NCBI GenBank assembly: GCA_030601845.1 | Contig: JAUWAY010000001.1 | Coordinates: 89,274-153,273, forward strand | From: Phycisphaerae bacterium | Lineage (GTDB): Bacteria > Planctomycetota > Phycisphaerae > Sedimentisphaerales > Anaerobacaceae | Length of the DNA: 64,000 bases | Reading direction: 5' to 3' | Shown here: piece by piece, positions 34,801 to 42,667 of the stretch | Numbering within the stretch: the first letter of the stretch is position 1 | How the letters are laid out: every line of letters starts with the position of its first letter | Notes under the pieces: generated by a model | What the model was told of the DNA's origin: nothing | What the model saw: only the letters and a program-made list of their open reading frames with translations | The model's database searches: none | Translations under genes and position numbers: made by a program

Positions 34801-35167
34801 ACGCGGGTATGACAACTTTGTTTCCGTTCGGACGACATACGATATACGACATACGACATACGAGTTTAAGTCTTTCAGCCCTTATCTCATCGGTGGCGTC
34901 GGCTAAATCTTCTTCGCCCTCCCAGGCCGCCAAGGGCTGGACCTGTCCGGCCCCAAAGGTCTGTAAATCGTCGGCGGCTTTGTCGGCATCGTCAATATGC
35001 GGACAGATATACAAAATCGGCCTGGTAAGTTTCTCCGATATGTAAGAGGTCAATAAATGCGCAAAGGACCCCCACGTCCCCTCGACTTTAACCACCTCCC
35101 CGCCGCCCCTGGCGGCTTCAAGCCGGGAGATTAGCTTCGCAACCGTTTTATCGTGACCAAGATCCAT
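31874..35167 (-). CDS. mfd: Transcription-repair coupling factor Mfd
   Basis: Removes stalled RNA polymerase and recruits UvrA. Order: UvrB-like N-terminal region, the RNA-polymerase-interacting CarD-like domain (LQPGDYVVHISYGIGKFLGI), the SF2 translocase with Walker A GDVGYGKTELAMRAAF, the box LLIIDEEQRFGVEHK and TMTATPIPRTM, then the C-terminal TRCF domain. Length 1097. Residues about 101-112 (CRMSYIVCRPNG) are encoded by a 35-bp heptamer array inserted before NKVVIPASIQALCQPVP, a surface loop in the UvrB-like part. The C-terminus overlaps a 9-mer array. Confidence 0.95.
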   Translation of the reverse strand: MDLGHDKTVAKLISRLEAARGGGEVVKVEGTWGSFAHLLTSYISEKLTRPILYICPHIDDADKAADDLQTFGAGQVQPLAAWEGEEDLADATDEIRAERLKLVCRMSYIVCRPNGNKVVIPASIQALCQPVPKPEQLEKSSLRLQINKAMSPEKVAGWLVDSGFEHVERIDLPGQFARRGGIVDIYAPLVSEKALYDKSQQGETSQGAEAVRIEFFGDTIESIREINLDTHRSSQQIETLVIASVVCGAAEHQRELFVNILPESTIIIFEEPTDSEEVAKLFRQRADKPQRLYSWTDIYQAVEKFTQLHICRFATSAPSDFLKLGIKSVQQFQHKAASLWSGHKAALEQLVQQARQGKKVLFYCEAKAEIRRVTEIVTQNNEKVPANFKLLQGFIHQGFVINSLNTIVISHHELFGQLALRRRWRPARASSPVDTLADLQPGDYVVHISYGIGKFLGIKTIAEEGGTGEYLTIGYAGGVKIHVSVRNIALVQKFIGTSPKRPKLSKIGSKRWRKQKERVARSVESLASGLLQIQAKRQTMGGIAFGADSNWQAEFEESFAYQETPDQTTTAEQIKTDMQQAIAMDRLLCGDVGYGKTELAMRAAFKVVENGKQIAVLVPTTVLCVQHGRTFTERFADFPICIEVLNRFKTPKQAKDIITRTRAGRVDILIGTHRLLSGDVGFKDLGLLIIDEEQRFGVEHKEKLKKLRVNVDVLTMTATPIPRTMHMSLLGLRDISSLATPPLDRRSIVTTVTAYNKELIRKAIYRELNRQGQVFFVHNRVKTIEKKAWEIQKLVGDARVTIAHGQMAKNELEKAMIDFVMGQTDVLVCTTIIQSGLDIPNANTIFINDADRFGLAEMHQLRGRVGRYKHRAFAYMLLPVSRPITPVAARRLKAIEEYSHLGAGFRIALRDLEIRGAGNILGPEQSGHIQTVGYQMYCELLADAVKRLKNELVEPIPTAVIDLGFTTYIPKNYIPSDRDRMEAYRKIAVARGSEDLKQIQSELADVYGPLPDEVKLLLDLAELRIKAGRWDIKAIVTSGQNLVFSFTKDASGQAESLFSKTKGKIRITDPKTVYLHLPANYFEPRTLITVLRKIFNH
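34832..34866 (+). repeat. Heptamer array inside mfd
   Basis: Five phased 7-mers (ACGACAT, ACGATAT, ACGACAT, ACGACAT, ACGAGTT) within the coding sequence. It is 35 bp, so the neighbouring bases must make up the net reading frame. Confidence 0.9.
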
Positions 35168-35303
35168 AAACCAGCCGTACTTCTACTTTAGTCGTCCGGC
35201 TGTTTTGTGGTCTTTAGTCTTTTAAGTAATGCTATGGCCAAAAATAATAGCCCCTAAAAAAGTCAGTTTGTTCATGACTATCACTTTTCTTTTTTCTTAT
35301 TTT

Positions 35304-35338
35304 CAATAATCAATAATCATTTGTCAATAATCAATTTC
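35304..35338 (+). repeat. Heptamer array at the transketolase-tail relic
   Basis: Five phased 7-mers (CAATAAT, CAATAAT, CATTTGT, CAATAAT, CAATTTC). On the minus strand it holds the last codons and the stop of the transketolase-tail relic. Confidence 0.85.
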
Positions 35339-35400
35339 TTCGCTACCTCTACAACTTTCTCTGCTGTAATGCCGAGCTTCTCGAAGCAGACCCCGTCAGG
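35317..35400 (-). pseudogene. Relic of the transketolase 3' end
   Basis: Read on the minus strand from 35400, it encodes [20 protein letters not shown] followed by KKLIIDK and a stop, against [20 protein letters not shown] and TKKVIEK at the end of the intact transketolase. At DNA level 35342-35400 and 36253-36311 match at 47 of 59 positions, with 22 bp identical in a row. The final residues and the stop come from a heptamer array. It also contains the stop codon of the nucleotidyltransferase gene. Confidence 0.85.
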
Positions 35401-35977
35401 ACTTGCTTTCAACAATAGCTTTCTGCAGCAGTTTATCAATCCTTAGCATATTGGCCCACTTCTTCAGATGCTCAAAATCTAATGTCTCTGCCTGAATCCT
35501 TAAAACGCCGAGCACATCATTCCATTGACGCTCCGAAACACACCCGCCGTCACGATACCATTGCAGCTTCAACAAAATAATATCCTCTGGAGAAATCACC
35601 GAGAAAGATTTTTCTATTGAATCGGGAAGTCTTATATGTCTCCGTCGAGCCAGTAATTGTTCTTCAAATGCGTTTGTCTTGTGAACAAATACGTCTATCT
35701 TAAAAGCAGATTTTAAATGAATAACGTTGAAACTGCTCCGCTGCCTTAAAGCCTGTTGCATTGCCTCTTTGCTGACATAATATTCACCTTCAAGCTTTTC
35801 GAAGAGTTTATCAGCCACATCATCAAAAGGCTCAACAGTTAAATCTGCGTCCTGTGTGAAACGAACCTGGCCATATATGGAACTGGCCATCGAACCACCT
35901 ATGGCATAGGCAATGTTCAATTGCTCAAGAATATCAATGAAACTGCGTAATATCACCAATTCTTCGGGATTATTCAT
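35396..35977 (-). CDS. AbiEii-like nucleotidyltransferase
   Basis: Minimal nucleotidyltransferase of the AbiEii/MNT type, 193 residues; such proteins act as toxins or phage-defence factors or partner-modifying enzymes. Signatures are LNIAYAIGGSMASSIYGQVR followed by FTQDADLTVEPFDD, where the paired acids bind the metal, and a C-terminal DIILLKLQWYRDGG. An open frame reaches 36064, but GGGGGA lies 7 nt before the ATG at 35977. It overlaps the upstream small gene by 8 bp. The pair fills the space between transketolase and the relic of its 3' end. Confidence 0.78.
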   Translation of the reverse strand: MNNPEELVILRSFIDILEQLNIAYAIGGSMASSIYGQVRFTQDADLTVEPFDDVADKLFEKLEGEYYVSKEAMQQALRQRSSFNVIHLKSAFKIDVFVHKTNAFEEQLLARRRHIRLPDSIEKSFSVISPEDIILLKLQWYRDGGCVSERQWNDVLGVLRIQAETLDFEHLKKWANMLRIDKLLQKAIVESKS

Positions 35978-36215
35978 CGCAAAATCCCCCGTAAGCCTTC
36001 TCGTAAAGCTCATCACCGAGATGATGCCTCGCCCATAAACGCCAGATACCTGCTTCACCGACATCTGGATGCAACTGTCTCAGGCCTGCCATTGATAAAA
36101 CCCTGCCGGTCTCATACATATCGAAAATCCGTCTAACCTTAGCAGAGAGCGGCATTTTACGAGTAAGCTCAACTAAAATCTCCTGACATTGCTTACTTGT
36201 ATCGTCTTGCTTCAT
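35970..36215 (-). CDS. Small partner protein of the nucleotidyltransferase
   Basis: 81-residue helical protein (LVELTRKMPLSAKVRRIFDM, then LRQLHPDVGEAGIWRLWARH) that occurs next to AbiEii-like genes in other bacteria, from memory; whether it is an antitoxin is not shown. It starts 15 bp after the transketolase stop, with AGGG in front, and its stop overlaps the next start by 8 bp, a typical toxin-antitoxin layout. Confidence 0.7.
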   Translation of the reverse strand: MKQDDTSKQCQEILVELTRKMPLSAKVRRIFDMYETGRVLSMAGLRQLHPDVGEAGIWRLWARHHLGDELYEKAYGGFCDE

Positions 36216-36230
36216 ATTATTGCCCTGTGG

Positions 36231-38258
36231 CTATTTTTCTATCACTTTTTTAGTTGCCTTGACGACTTTCTCTGCTGTAATGCCGAATTTCTCGAAGCAC
36301 ACCTTGCCGGGTGCAGATGCGCCAAACCGAGACAATCCAATAAAGATGCCTCTATCACCCAGCCATTTACTCCAGCCTAATTCGACGCCGGCTTCGATGC
36401 CGACCCTTGCTTTGACATCAGGCGGAAGAACCAAGTCTTTGTATTCTTTACTCTGCTTTTCAAACAGCTTCCAGCAGGGCATACTCACCACCTGTGCGCT
36501 AATTTTCTCAACAGCTAATCTTTCACAAGCATCTATAGCAATAGAAACTTCCGAGCCGGTCGCCAATAACAACACATCTGGTTTATCGGCACCGACAAGA
36601 ACATAAGCGCCCTTACTCAGATTCGCCGCAGAAGCGTATTTGTTCTGGTCCAGGACAGGCAATCCCTGGCGAGTGAGAAGCAGGGCCACCGGGCCATCTC
36701 GATATTCCAGTGCGAACTTCCACGCTGTGGCGGTCTCGTTGGCATCAGCCGGGCGGAACACAAGTAAATTCGGTATCGCCCGCAGAGCCGCTAATTGCTC
36801 GACCGGCTGATGCGTAGGTCCATCTTCACCGATGCCTATGCTGTCGTGAGTGAAGACGAATATGGTCGGATACTTCGACATAGCCGCTACGCGAATCGCA
36901 GCCCGCATATAATCAGAGAAAACCAGAAACGTCCCGCCGTACGCCCTGGCCAGCCCGCTTACGGAAATTCCGTTCATTATCGCACCCATCGCATGTTCTC
37001 TTATCCCGTAGTGGATATACCTGCCGTGCCGTTTGTCTTTCTGGAAATCTTCGGCCCCTGCAAAGCGTGTATTATTCGAGGGAGTCAAATCCGCTGAGCC
37101 GCCAAAAACAAACGGCAGCTTCGGCATCACTGCATCCAGCACTTTGCCCGAGGCCTTGCGGGTCGCAATAGAGCTGCCCGGCTCAAACTCCGGCAAAATA
37201 TCATCGAGCTCGACAGGCAGCTTCCCCGCCGCAGCATCACGGAACTGCTTCGCAAGCTCCGGATGCGCCCTGGCATATTCGGCGAACATTTTATTCCAGG
37301 CCGACTCTGCCTCTTTGCCTTTCTCGACGGCCTTTCGCATACGAGCCGATACTTCTTCAGGCACATAAAAACTCTTGTCAGGGTCCCAGCCGAAATTTTC
37401 CTTAACCAGCCGGATTTCATCATCACCCAGCGGAGCACCGTGCGATTTAGCTGTATCCTGCAGATTCGGACTGCCGTAAGCAATATGCGTGCGCAGTTTT
37501 ATAATCGAGGGTCGGCCCTTCTCGCTTTTGGCGTTGACCAGGGCCTTTTCAAAGGCAGCCATATCGTTGCCGTCCCCACCAACTTCCTGCACATACCAGC
37601 CGTATGCCTCATAACGCTTAGCCCTGTCTTCCGTAAATGCAAGGGCCGTGTCACCATCAATAGTGATATGATTGTCATCGTAAATAACAATCAGATTGTC
37701 CAGTCCGAGATGCCCCGCCAACGAACTGGCCTCCGAAGAAACTCCCTCCTGCAGGTCGCCGTCACTGGCGATGACATATATTTTATAATCGATGATGGGG
37801 AAACCATCGCGATTGAAATAGTTGGCCAAGAGTTTGCCGGCAATTGCCATCCCGACCGCATTTGAAATTCCCTGGCCTAATGGCCCGGTCGTAACTTCAA
37901 CGCCGCGCTGCGGCTCATATTCCGGATGTCCCGGCGTTTTGCTGTTCCACTGTCGAAAGTTCTTTAGTTCATCCAGGCTAATATCATAGCCGGTCAAATA
38001 CAGAAGTGAGTAAAGCAGCATAGAGCCGTGGCCGGCCGAGAGAACGAAACGGTCCCGGTTGTGCCATCTCGGATTAGCCGGATTATAGTCCATATATTTG
38101 GTCCAGAGCACGTATGCCGCCGGTGCCATTCCCATCGGCATACCCGGATGCCCCGAATTTGCCTTCTGCACAGCGTCCACAGACAAAAACCGAATCGTCT
38201 GGATACAAAGCTCATCGAGCTCACAAAGACCCGGGTTCTTTGTAGATACCTTCATCAT
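36231..38258 (-). CDS. tkt: Transketolase
   Basis: Thiamine-diphosphate enzyme of the pentose-phosphate pathway that feeds the arabinose products of this cell into the C3/C6 pool. ThDP motif [20 protein letters not shown] near residue 150, [20 protein letters not shown] around residue 470, and a C-terminal transketolase domain. The frame is open to 38288 through a heptamer array, but AAGGAAG lies just before the ATG pair at 38258/38255; 675 residues result. The 3' end has a diverged duplicate at 35317-35400. Confidence 0.94.
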   Translation of the reverse strand: MMKVSTKNPGLCELDELCIQTIRFLSVDAVQKANSGHPGMPMGMAPAAYVLWTKYMDYNPANPRWHNRDRFVLSAGHGSMLLYSLLYLTGYDISLDELKNFRQWNSKTPGHPEYEPQRGVEVTTGPLGQGISNAVGMAIAGKLLANYFNRDGFPIIDYKIYVIASDGDLQEGVSSEASSLAGHLGLDNLIVIYDDNHITIDGDTALAFTEDRAKRYEAYGWYVQEVGGDGNDMAAFEKALVNAKSEKGRPSIIKLRTHIAYGSPNLQDTAKSHGAPLGDDEIRLVKENFGWDPDKSFYVPEEVSARMRKAVEKGKEAESAWNKMFAEYARAHPELAKQFRDAAAGKLPVELDDILPEFEPGSSIATRKASGKVLDAVMPKLPFVFGGSADLTPSNNTRFAGAEDFQKDKRHGRYIHYGIREHAMGAIMNGISVSGLARAYGGTFLVFSDYMRAAIRVAAMSKYPTIFVFTHDSIGIGEDGPTHQPVEQLAALRAIPNLLVFRPADANETATAWKFALEYRDGPVALLLTRQGLPVLDQNKYASAANLSKGAYVLVGADKPDVLLLATGSEVSIAIDACERLAVEKISAQVVSMPCWKLFEKQSKEYKDLVLPPDVKARVGIEAGVELGWSKWLGDRGIFIGLSRFGASAPGKVCFEKFGITAEKVVKATKKVIEK

Positions 38259-38270
38259 CAACTTCCTTAA

Positions 38271-38312
38271 CCAATTACCATTTACCAATTACCATTTAAC
38301 CAATCACCAATC
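38271..38312 (+). repeat. Heptamer array in the transketolase leader
   Basis: Six phased 7-mers (CCAATTA, CCATTTA, CCAATTA, CCATTTA, ACCAATC, ACCAATC). It fills the gap between threonine synthase and the transketolase Shine-Dalgarno. Confidence 0.88.
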
Positions 38313-38326
38313 AGGGAGCACTTTGT

Positions 38327-39673
38327 TTATCTTATCAGCTTGATTATCTCATCGAGGTCGTTCGGTGCCTCTACGGGCGGATTGCTGAATTTGCCCTGTT
38401 TTTGCTTGTGGTAGTTGACCGTTACATTGGGGTCTTTAAGAGCGTGACCCGTCAGCACGCAGGCAACTCGCTCGTCGGCGCCGATGATGCCTTCAGCCCG
38501 AAGGTGCCTTAAGCCTGCAATCGTTGCAGCCGAAGCCGGCTCACAGCCCAACCCGTGTTTGCCAATAATCGCCTTTGCATCGCGAATCTCATCGTCCGTT
38601 ACCGCACGGACAACGCCGTTGCATATATCAATCGACCGCAGACACTTTTTCAGATTGACCGGACGCGAAATCTCTATCGCCGAGGCGCAGGTATGCGGCG
38701 AAAAATTCCGGGCCGTCAAATCAGCGTAATAATCATCAATAATGGCCTGATTTACTCTGCCATTATTCCAGGCGAGCTTTTTGCTATTGACCAAATCGGT
38801 CAATGTATCGGCGCCGGTAGCGTTGATAATAGCCATTCGCGGTATTCGCTCAATCAGCCCAAGCTGTTTCAACTCATAAAAGGCCTTGCCGAAGGCACTG
38901 GAGTTGCCGAGATTTCCCCCGGGCACCACAATCCAGTCCGGTACTTCCCAGCCCAGGCCTTCGATGATTCGATACATTATGGCCTTTTGGCCTTCGAGCC
39001 GGAACGGATTCAGTGAATTGAGCAGGTATAGACCCAGCTTTGTGCAGACATCCTGGACCTGGCGCATACAGTCGTCGAAATCACCGCGTATTTGAATCGT
39101 TTGCGCACCGTAATCCATCGACTGGCTGAGTTTGCCAAAGGCAATCCGCCCTGAACCAATAAACACCGTGCATTTCATACCGCAACTGTGGGCATACAAA
39201 GCCACCGAAGCGGAAGTATTGCCCGTTGATGCGCAGGCACACGATTTTACTCCAACCATTTTTGCGTGGCTGAAGGCCGCCGCCATACCGTTATCTTTGA
39301 ATGAGCCGGATGGATTCAGCCCTTCATATTGCAGATATAAACATCCCGGCTTCATATCAACATATTGGGCCACGGCGTCATTTTGCTGCAGAATTGTCTG
39401 GCCTTCGCCTATGGTTACTTTGTATTTGTCTTCGCAGAAGTTAAGCAGCTCGCGAAATCGCCATACGCCGGAGAAATCCAGCCGGTTACTTCTGTTCGCC
39501 CAGCGTGCGGCAAAGTCGCTCAATTTGCCGGGCACTTCAATCCTATCCCAGTTATACCGTGCATCCAGCAGCTCGCCGCATTTGGGACACTTAAACAGCG
39601 CCTGGCCGCAATCGAACTCGGCCCCGCAATCTGGATTAATACATTCCTGAAAAGCCGTATCAGTTATGCTCAT
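38327..39673 (-). CDS. thrC: Threonine synthase with N-terminal zinc ribbon
   Basis: PLP-dependent conversion of O-phosphohomoserine to threonine. A zinc ribbon occupies residues 8-40 (CINPDCGAEFDCGQ, FKCPKCGEL), and the PLP lysine is in EGLNPSGSFKDNGMAAAFSH near residue 125. AAGGAG lies 7 nt before the ATG at 39673, giving 448 residues; the TTG two codons earlier is not supported. Upstream of transketolase on the same strand. Confidence 0.9.
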   Translation of the reverse strand: MSITDTAFQECINPDCGAEFDCGQALFKCPKCGELLDARYNWDRIEVPGKLSDFAARWANRSNRLDFSGVWRFRELLNFCEDKYKVTIGEGQTILQQNDAVAQYVDMKPGCLYLQYEGLNPSGSFKDNGMAAAFSHAKMVGVKSCACASTGNTSASVALYAHSCGMKCTVFIGSGRIAFGKLSQSMDYGAQTIQIRGDFDDCMRQVQDVCTKLGLYLLNSLNPFRLEGQKAIMYRIIEGLGWEVPDWIVVPGGNLGNSSAFGKAFYELKQLGLIERIPRMAIINATGADTLTDLVNSKKLAWNNGRVNQAIIDDYYADLTARNFSPHTCASAIEISRPVNLKKCLRSIDICNGVVRAVTDDEIRDAKAIIGKHGLGCEPASAATIAGLRHLRAEGIIGADERVACVLTGHALKDPNVTVNYHKQKQGKFSNPPVEAPNDLDEIIKLIR

Positions 39674-39730
39674 ATACAAACTCCTTCTGGATTTAAGGAC
39701 TTACCATAAATTTACACAAATTTGGGCATC

Positions 39731-39758
39731 TTGACAAATAGTCTTTTTTGTGCATAAT
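39731..39758 (+). promoter_or_regulatory. Promoter candidate for nfnAB
   Basis: TTGACA (39731-39736), 16-bp spacer ending in TG, CATAAT (39753-39758), 38 bp before the nfnA start. Near-consensus -35. Confidence 0.6.
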
Positions 39759-39796
39759 TGTGGTTTTCTCGTTTGCCAGTTGAGAGGAACTAAAAG

Positions 39797-40651
39797 GTGT
39801 CGCACAAAATTGTATCCAAAGATAAGCTGGGCGAGAACGTTTTTACTGCCGAAGTCGAAGCGTCCCTTATTGCGCGGGCAAGAAAGCCAGGCCAATTTGT
39901 CATTATCAGCATAAACAGCGAATACAGCGAGCGCATTCCTCTGACAATCGCCGATTCCGACCGGCAAACGGGCACCATCCGCCTGATTTGGCAGAGTGTC
40001 GGTAAAACCACTGCTGAGCTGGCTGATATGCAGGCGGGTGAGAAAATCGCTAACGTCGTCGGACCACTGGGCAAGCCGACACATATCGAAAATTTTGGCA
40101 CTGTCGTCTGCGTCGGCGGCGGTATCGGCAACGCCCCCTTACTGCCCATCGTAAAGGCCTTGAAAAAAGCCGGCAATAAAGTCATCAGTATCCTCGGTGC
40201 AAGAAGCAAAGAGCTGCTCATCCTCAAAGATGAATTTGCCCAAATTTCTGACGAGTTGGTAATAACAACCGATGACGGTTCATACGGACGAAAGGCGCTG
40301 GTAACCGAGCCGCTGAAAGAACTCTGCCGGCGCGACCAAAAACCAGACCAGGTCTTTGCAATCGGCCCGGCCATAATGATGAAGTTCTGCTGCGAGGTTA
40401 CAAGGCAGTTCAATATTCCCACGCAAGTCTCACTCAACACCATTATGGTTGACGGCACGGGTATGTGCGGCGGCTGCCGGGTCGAAGTTGATGGCCAGGC
40501 AAAGTTCGTCTGCGTTGACGGGCCGGAATTCGACGGCCACAAAGTCAATTTCGACTTGATGATGAAAAGATTGGACGCCTATAAAGAACAGGAACAAAAG
40601 GCCTACGAACAATATAAAAAACACCGGTGCAAAATCGGATTGGACCAATAA
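39797..40651 (+). CDS. nfnA: Ferredoxin-NADP+ reductase subunit alpha (NfnA/SudB type)
   Basis: FAD- and NAD-binding subunit of the electron-bifurcating NADH-dependent ferredoxin:NADP+ oxidoreductase, which balances NADH, NADPH and ferredoxin in anaerobes. FAD region ERIPLTIADSDRQTG, NAD region VVCVGGGIGNAPLLPIVKAL, and a C-terminal 2Fe-2S motif TGMCGGCRVEVDGQAKFVC. GTG start; 284 residues. It precedes nfnB by 31 bp, and the pair forms an operon. The dihydroorotate dehydrogenase electron-transfer subunit is the close relative, but the partner gene decides for Nfn. Confidence 0.87.
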   Translation: MSHKIVSKDKLGENVFTAEVEASLIARARKPGQFVIISINSEYSERIPLTIADSDRQTGTIRLIWQSVGKTTAELADMQAGEKIANVVGPLGKPTHIENFGTVVCVGGGIGNAPLLPIVKALKKAGNKVISILGARSKELLILKDEFAQISDELVITTDDGSYGRKALVTEPLKELCRRDQKPDQVFAIGPAIMMKFCCEVTRQFNIPTQVSLNTIMVDGTGMCGGCRVEVDGQAKFVCVDGPEFDGHKVNFDLMMKRLDAYKEQEQKAYEQYKKHRCKIGLDQ

Positions 40652-40682
40652 ATTGACCGTCGATTATTGATTATTTGCCAAT

Positions 40683-42170
40683 ATGACTGAAGAAAAGCGG
40701 CAAGACCTTCTAAACCAGCTTCTGGAGAAGCAAAAGGCCGGTATACTTAAACCTGCCGACAGATACGAAATCGGCCCTCAGGATATGCCCGAACAGGACG
40801 CTGTCAAAAGAAGAAGCAACGTTAGCGAAGTAGCGCTCGGCTATACCGAGACCCAGGCCCAGCTGGAAGCAATGCGGTGTCTGCAGTGCAAAAACGCCCC
40901 CTGCATCAAGGGCTGCCCGGTACAAATAAGGATACAGGATTTTATAGCTGCCATCGCCGACGGTGATTTTAAAAAAGCTCTCGCCATCATCAAGGAGAAT
41001 TCGCTCCTTCCCGCCGTCTGTGGCCGGGTCTGCCCCCAGGAGGTCCAGTGTCAGCAAACATGCACCGTTGGTTTAAAGTTCAAAGACTCCACCAAAGCTG
41101 TTTCAATAGGCAGACTCGAAAGGTTTGCCGCCGACCTCGACCGGGACGAAGACAATATCCCTGCCGTCGCACCTGAGACTGGAATGAAGGTCGCAGTAAT
41201 CGGCTCGGGCCCGGGTGGCGTCGTAGCCGCAGCAGATGTCAGAAGGGCAGGCCACGATGTTACTATCTTCGAGGCCTTTCATAAGCCAGGCGGCGTGTTG
41301 GTCTACGGAATCCCGGAATTTCGACTCCCCAAAGCCATCGTGCAAGAGGAAATCGATGTGCTTGGCAAAATGGGCGTCAAAATCGTTTGCAACTTCATCG
41401 TCGGCAGAACCAGAACCGTCGAACAACTGATGAGAGAAGACGGCTTCGGTGCGGTCTATATCGGCGTCGGGGCAGGCCTGCCGAGATTTATGGGCATTGA
41501 AGGTGAATCCCTTGTCGGCGTATTCAGTGCCAACGAATATCTCACGCGCTCCAATCTTATGAAGGCCTACAAGTTCGGCAAAGGCGCCGATACGCCAATC
41601 GCCCGCTCGAAGAAGGTCGCCGTTATTGGCGGCGGCAACGTTGCTATGGACTCAGCCAGAACAGCTGTTCGGCTCGGGGCCGAAAAGGTCTATCTGGTCT
41701 ATCGAAGAACCGAAAAGGAAATGCCCGCCAGAGTTGAAGAAGTCCACCACGCAAAAGAAGAAGGCATCGAATTTCATATATTGCAAAGTCCTAAACGAAT
41801 AATCGGCGACGAAAACAGCTACGTAACCGCTATTGAATGTCTCAAGTATCGGCTCGGCGAGCCGGACGAATCACGCCGACGCAGGCCCATCCCCATCGAA
41901 GGCTCGGAATTTACAATTGATGTTGATACTGTAATCATAGCCATCGGCAACATCGCAAATCCGTTGATTCGCCAGACCACCCCCGGTCTTGCATTCAATA
42001 AGTGGGGAAATATCATCGTCGATGAAAACTGCAAGACGTCACTCGAAGGTGTTTATGCCGGCGGGGACATCGTCTTAGGTGCCGCCACCGTAATCCTCGC
42101 AATGGGCCAGGGTCGAATCGCCGCCGCCGCCATAAACAAATACCTCGCAGAAAAGAAAAAAACCAGCTAA
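40683..42170 (+). CDS. nfnB: NADPH-dependent glutamate synthase-like / NfnB subunit
   Basis: Large subunit of Nfn, related to the small subunit of glutamate synthase and to sulfide dehydrogenase SudA. Two 4Fe-4S sites are formed by CLQCKNAPCIKGCPVQIRI and CGRVCPQEVQCQQTC in residues 60-135, followed by FAD motif VAVIGSGPGGVVAAADVRRA and NADPH motif VAVIGGGNVAMDSARTAVRL. Length 495 residues. In an operon with nfnA; no glutamate synthase large subunit is nearby, which supports Nfn. Confidence 0.88.
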   Translation: MTEEKRQDLLNQLLEKQKAGILKPADRYEIGPQDMPEQDAVKRRSNVSEVALGYTETQAQLEAMRCLQCKNAPCIKGCPVQIRIQDFIAAIADGDFKKALAIIKENSLLPAVCGRVCPQEVQCQQTCTVGLKFKDSTKAVSIGRLERFAADLDRDEDNIPAVAPETGMKVAVIGSGPGGVVAAADVRRAGHDVTIFEAFHKPGGVLVYGIPEFRLPKAIVQEEIDVLGKMGVKIVCNFIVGRTRTVEQLMREDGFGAVYIGVGAGLPRFMGIEGESLVGVFSANEYLTRSNLMKAYKFGKGADTPIARSKKVAVIGGGNVAMDSARTAVRLGAEKVYLVYRRTEKEMPARVEEVHHAKEEGIEFHILQSPKRIIGDENSYVTAIECLKYRLGEPDESRRRRPIPIEGSEFTIDVDTVIIAIGNIANPLIRQTTPGLAFNKWGNIIVDENCKTSLEGVYAGGDIVLGAATVILAMGQGRIAAAAINKYLAEKKKTS

Positions 42171-42180
42171 CCAATCCTGC

Positions 42181-42531
42181 CTATTCGAAGCGGAGGATGG
42201 TGAACAAGTATGGCGGGAAGGTGTAGGTCATCAGGCCGTCTTTCATCTTATAATTCCAGGTGCTCTTTCTCGGTGTAATCTTCTCCGGCTCTTCCAGCGT
42301 ATTCTCCAGTTCAAGGTCACCACTTATTTGTGTCACGCTTGCTATTGGTTTGCCTGGGGCGAAGCCTGGGGCGAAATCATCAATCGAAATTCGAGTTTTC
42401 ACCTCAAAGTTCTCAAGGTTGACCACCTGCATCAGTATAACACCGCCGGCATCCGTGGGCGCCTCGTCCGCAAGCAGCACCCCCGGTATGGCTGTGGCCT
42501 TGAGAAAATCCCGTCTTTTGGTTCCATCCAT
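42181..42531 (-). pseudogene. Gutted GH51-type alpha-L-arabinofuranosidase
   Basis: The product starts with a Tat-like leader (MDGTKRRDFLKATAIPGVLL) and passes, after about 25 residues, straight into what looks like the C-terminal beta-sandwich of GH51 arabinofuranosidases: VVNLENFEVKTRIS, QISGDLELENTLEEPEKI and YTFPPYLFTILRFE. The whole catalytic barrel, which should be several hundred residues, is missing. The frame across the junction is kept, so a large in-frame deletion is the simplest reading. An open frame extends to 42660 without signals. Identity as GH51 rests on the C-terminal pattern only. Confidence 0.6.
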
Positions 42532-42667
42532 CCTATTGTCCGTTTTGTATTCAGTTGTCCTGCCGGAACCCTTTTTGTTTTCTCCTGCTGCCACGTCTTG
42601 CCCGCCGCCCCGCCTTGCGTCGGGAGACGCGGGGGCTGGCGACGTGAGTCGCAGAGGCAAGCGTTCT

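Noticed and set aside
35396..36064. Longer start for the nucleotidyltransferase at 36064
   Set aside because: The extension overlaps the upstream gene by 95 bp, whereas the ATG at 35977 has a GGGGGA ribosome site at 7 nt.
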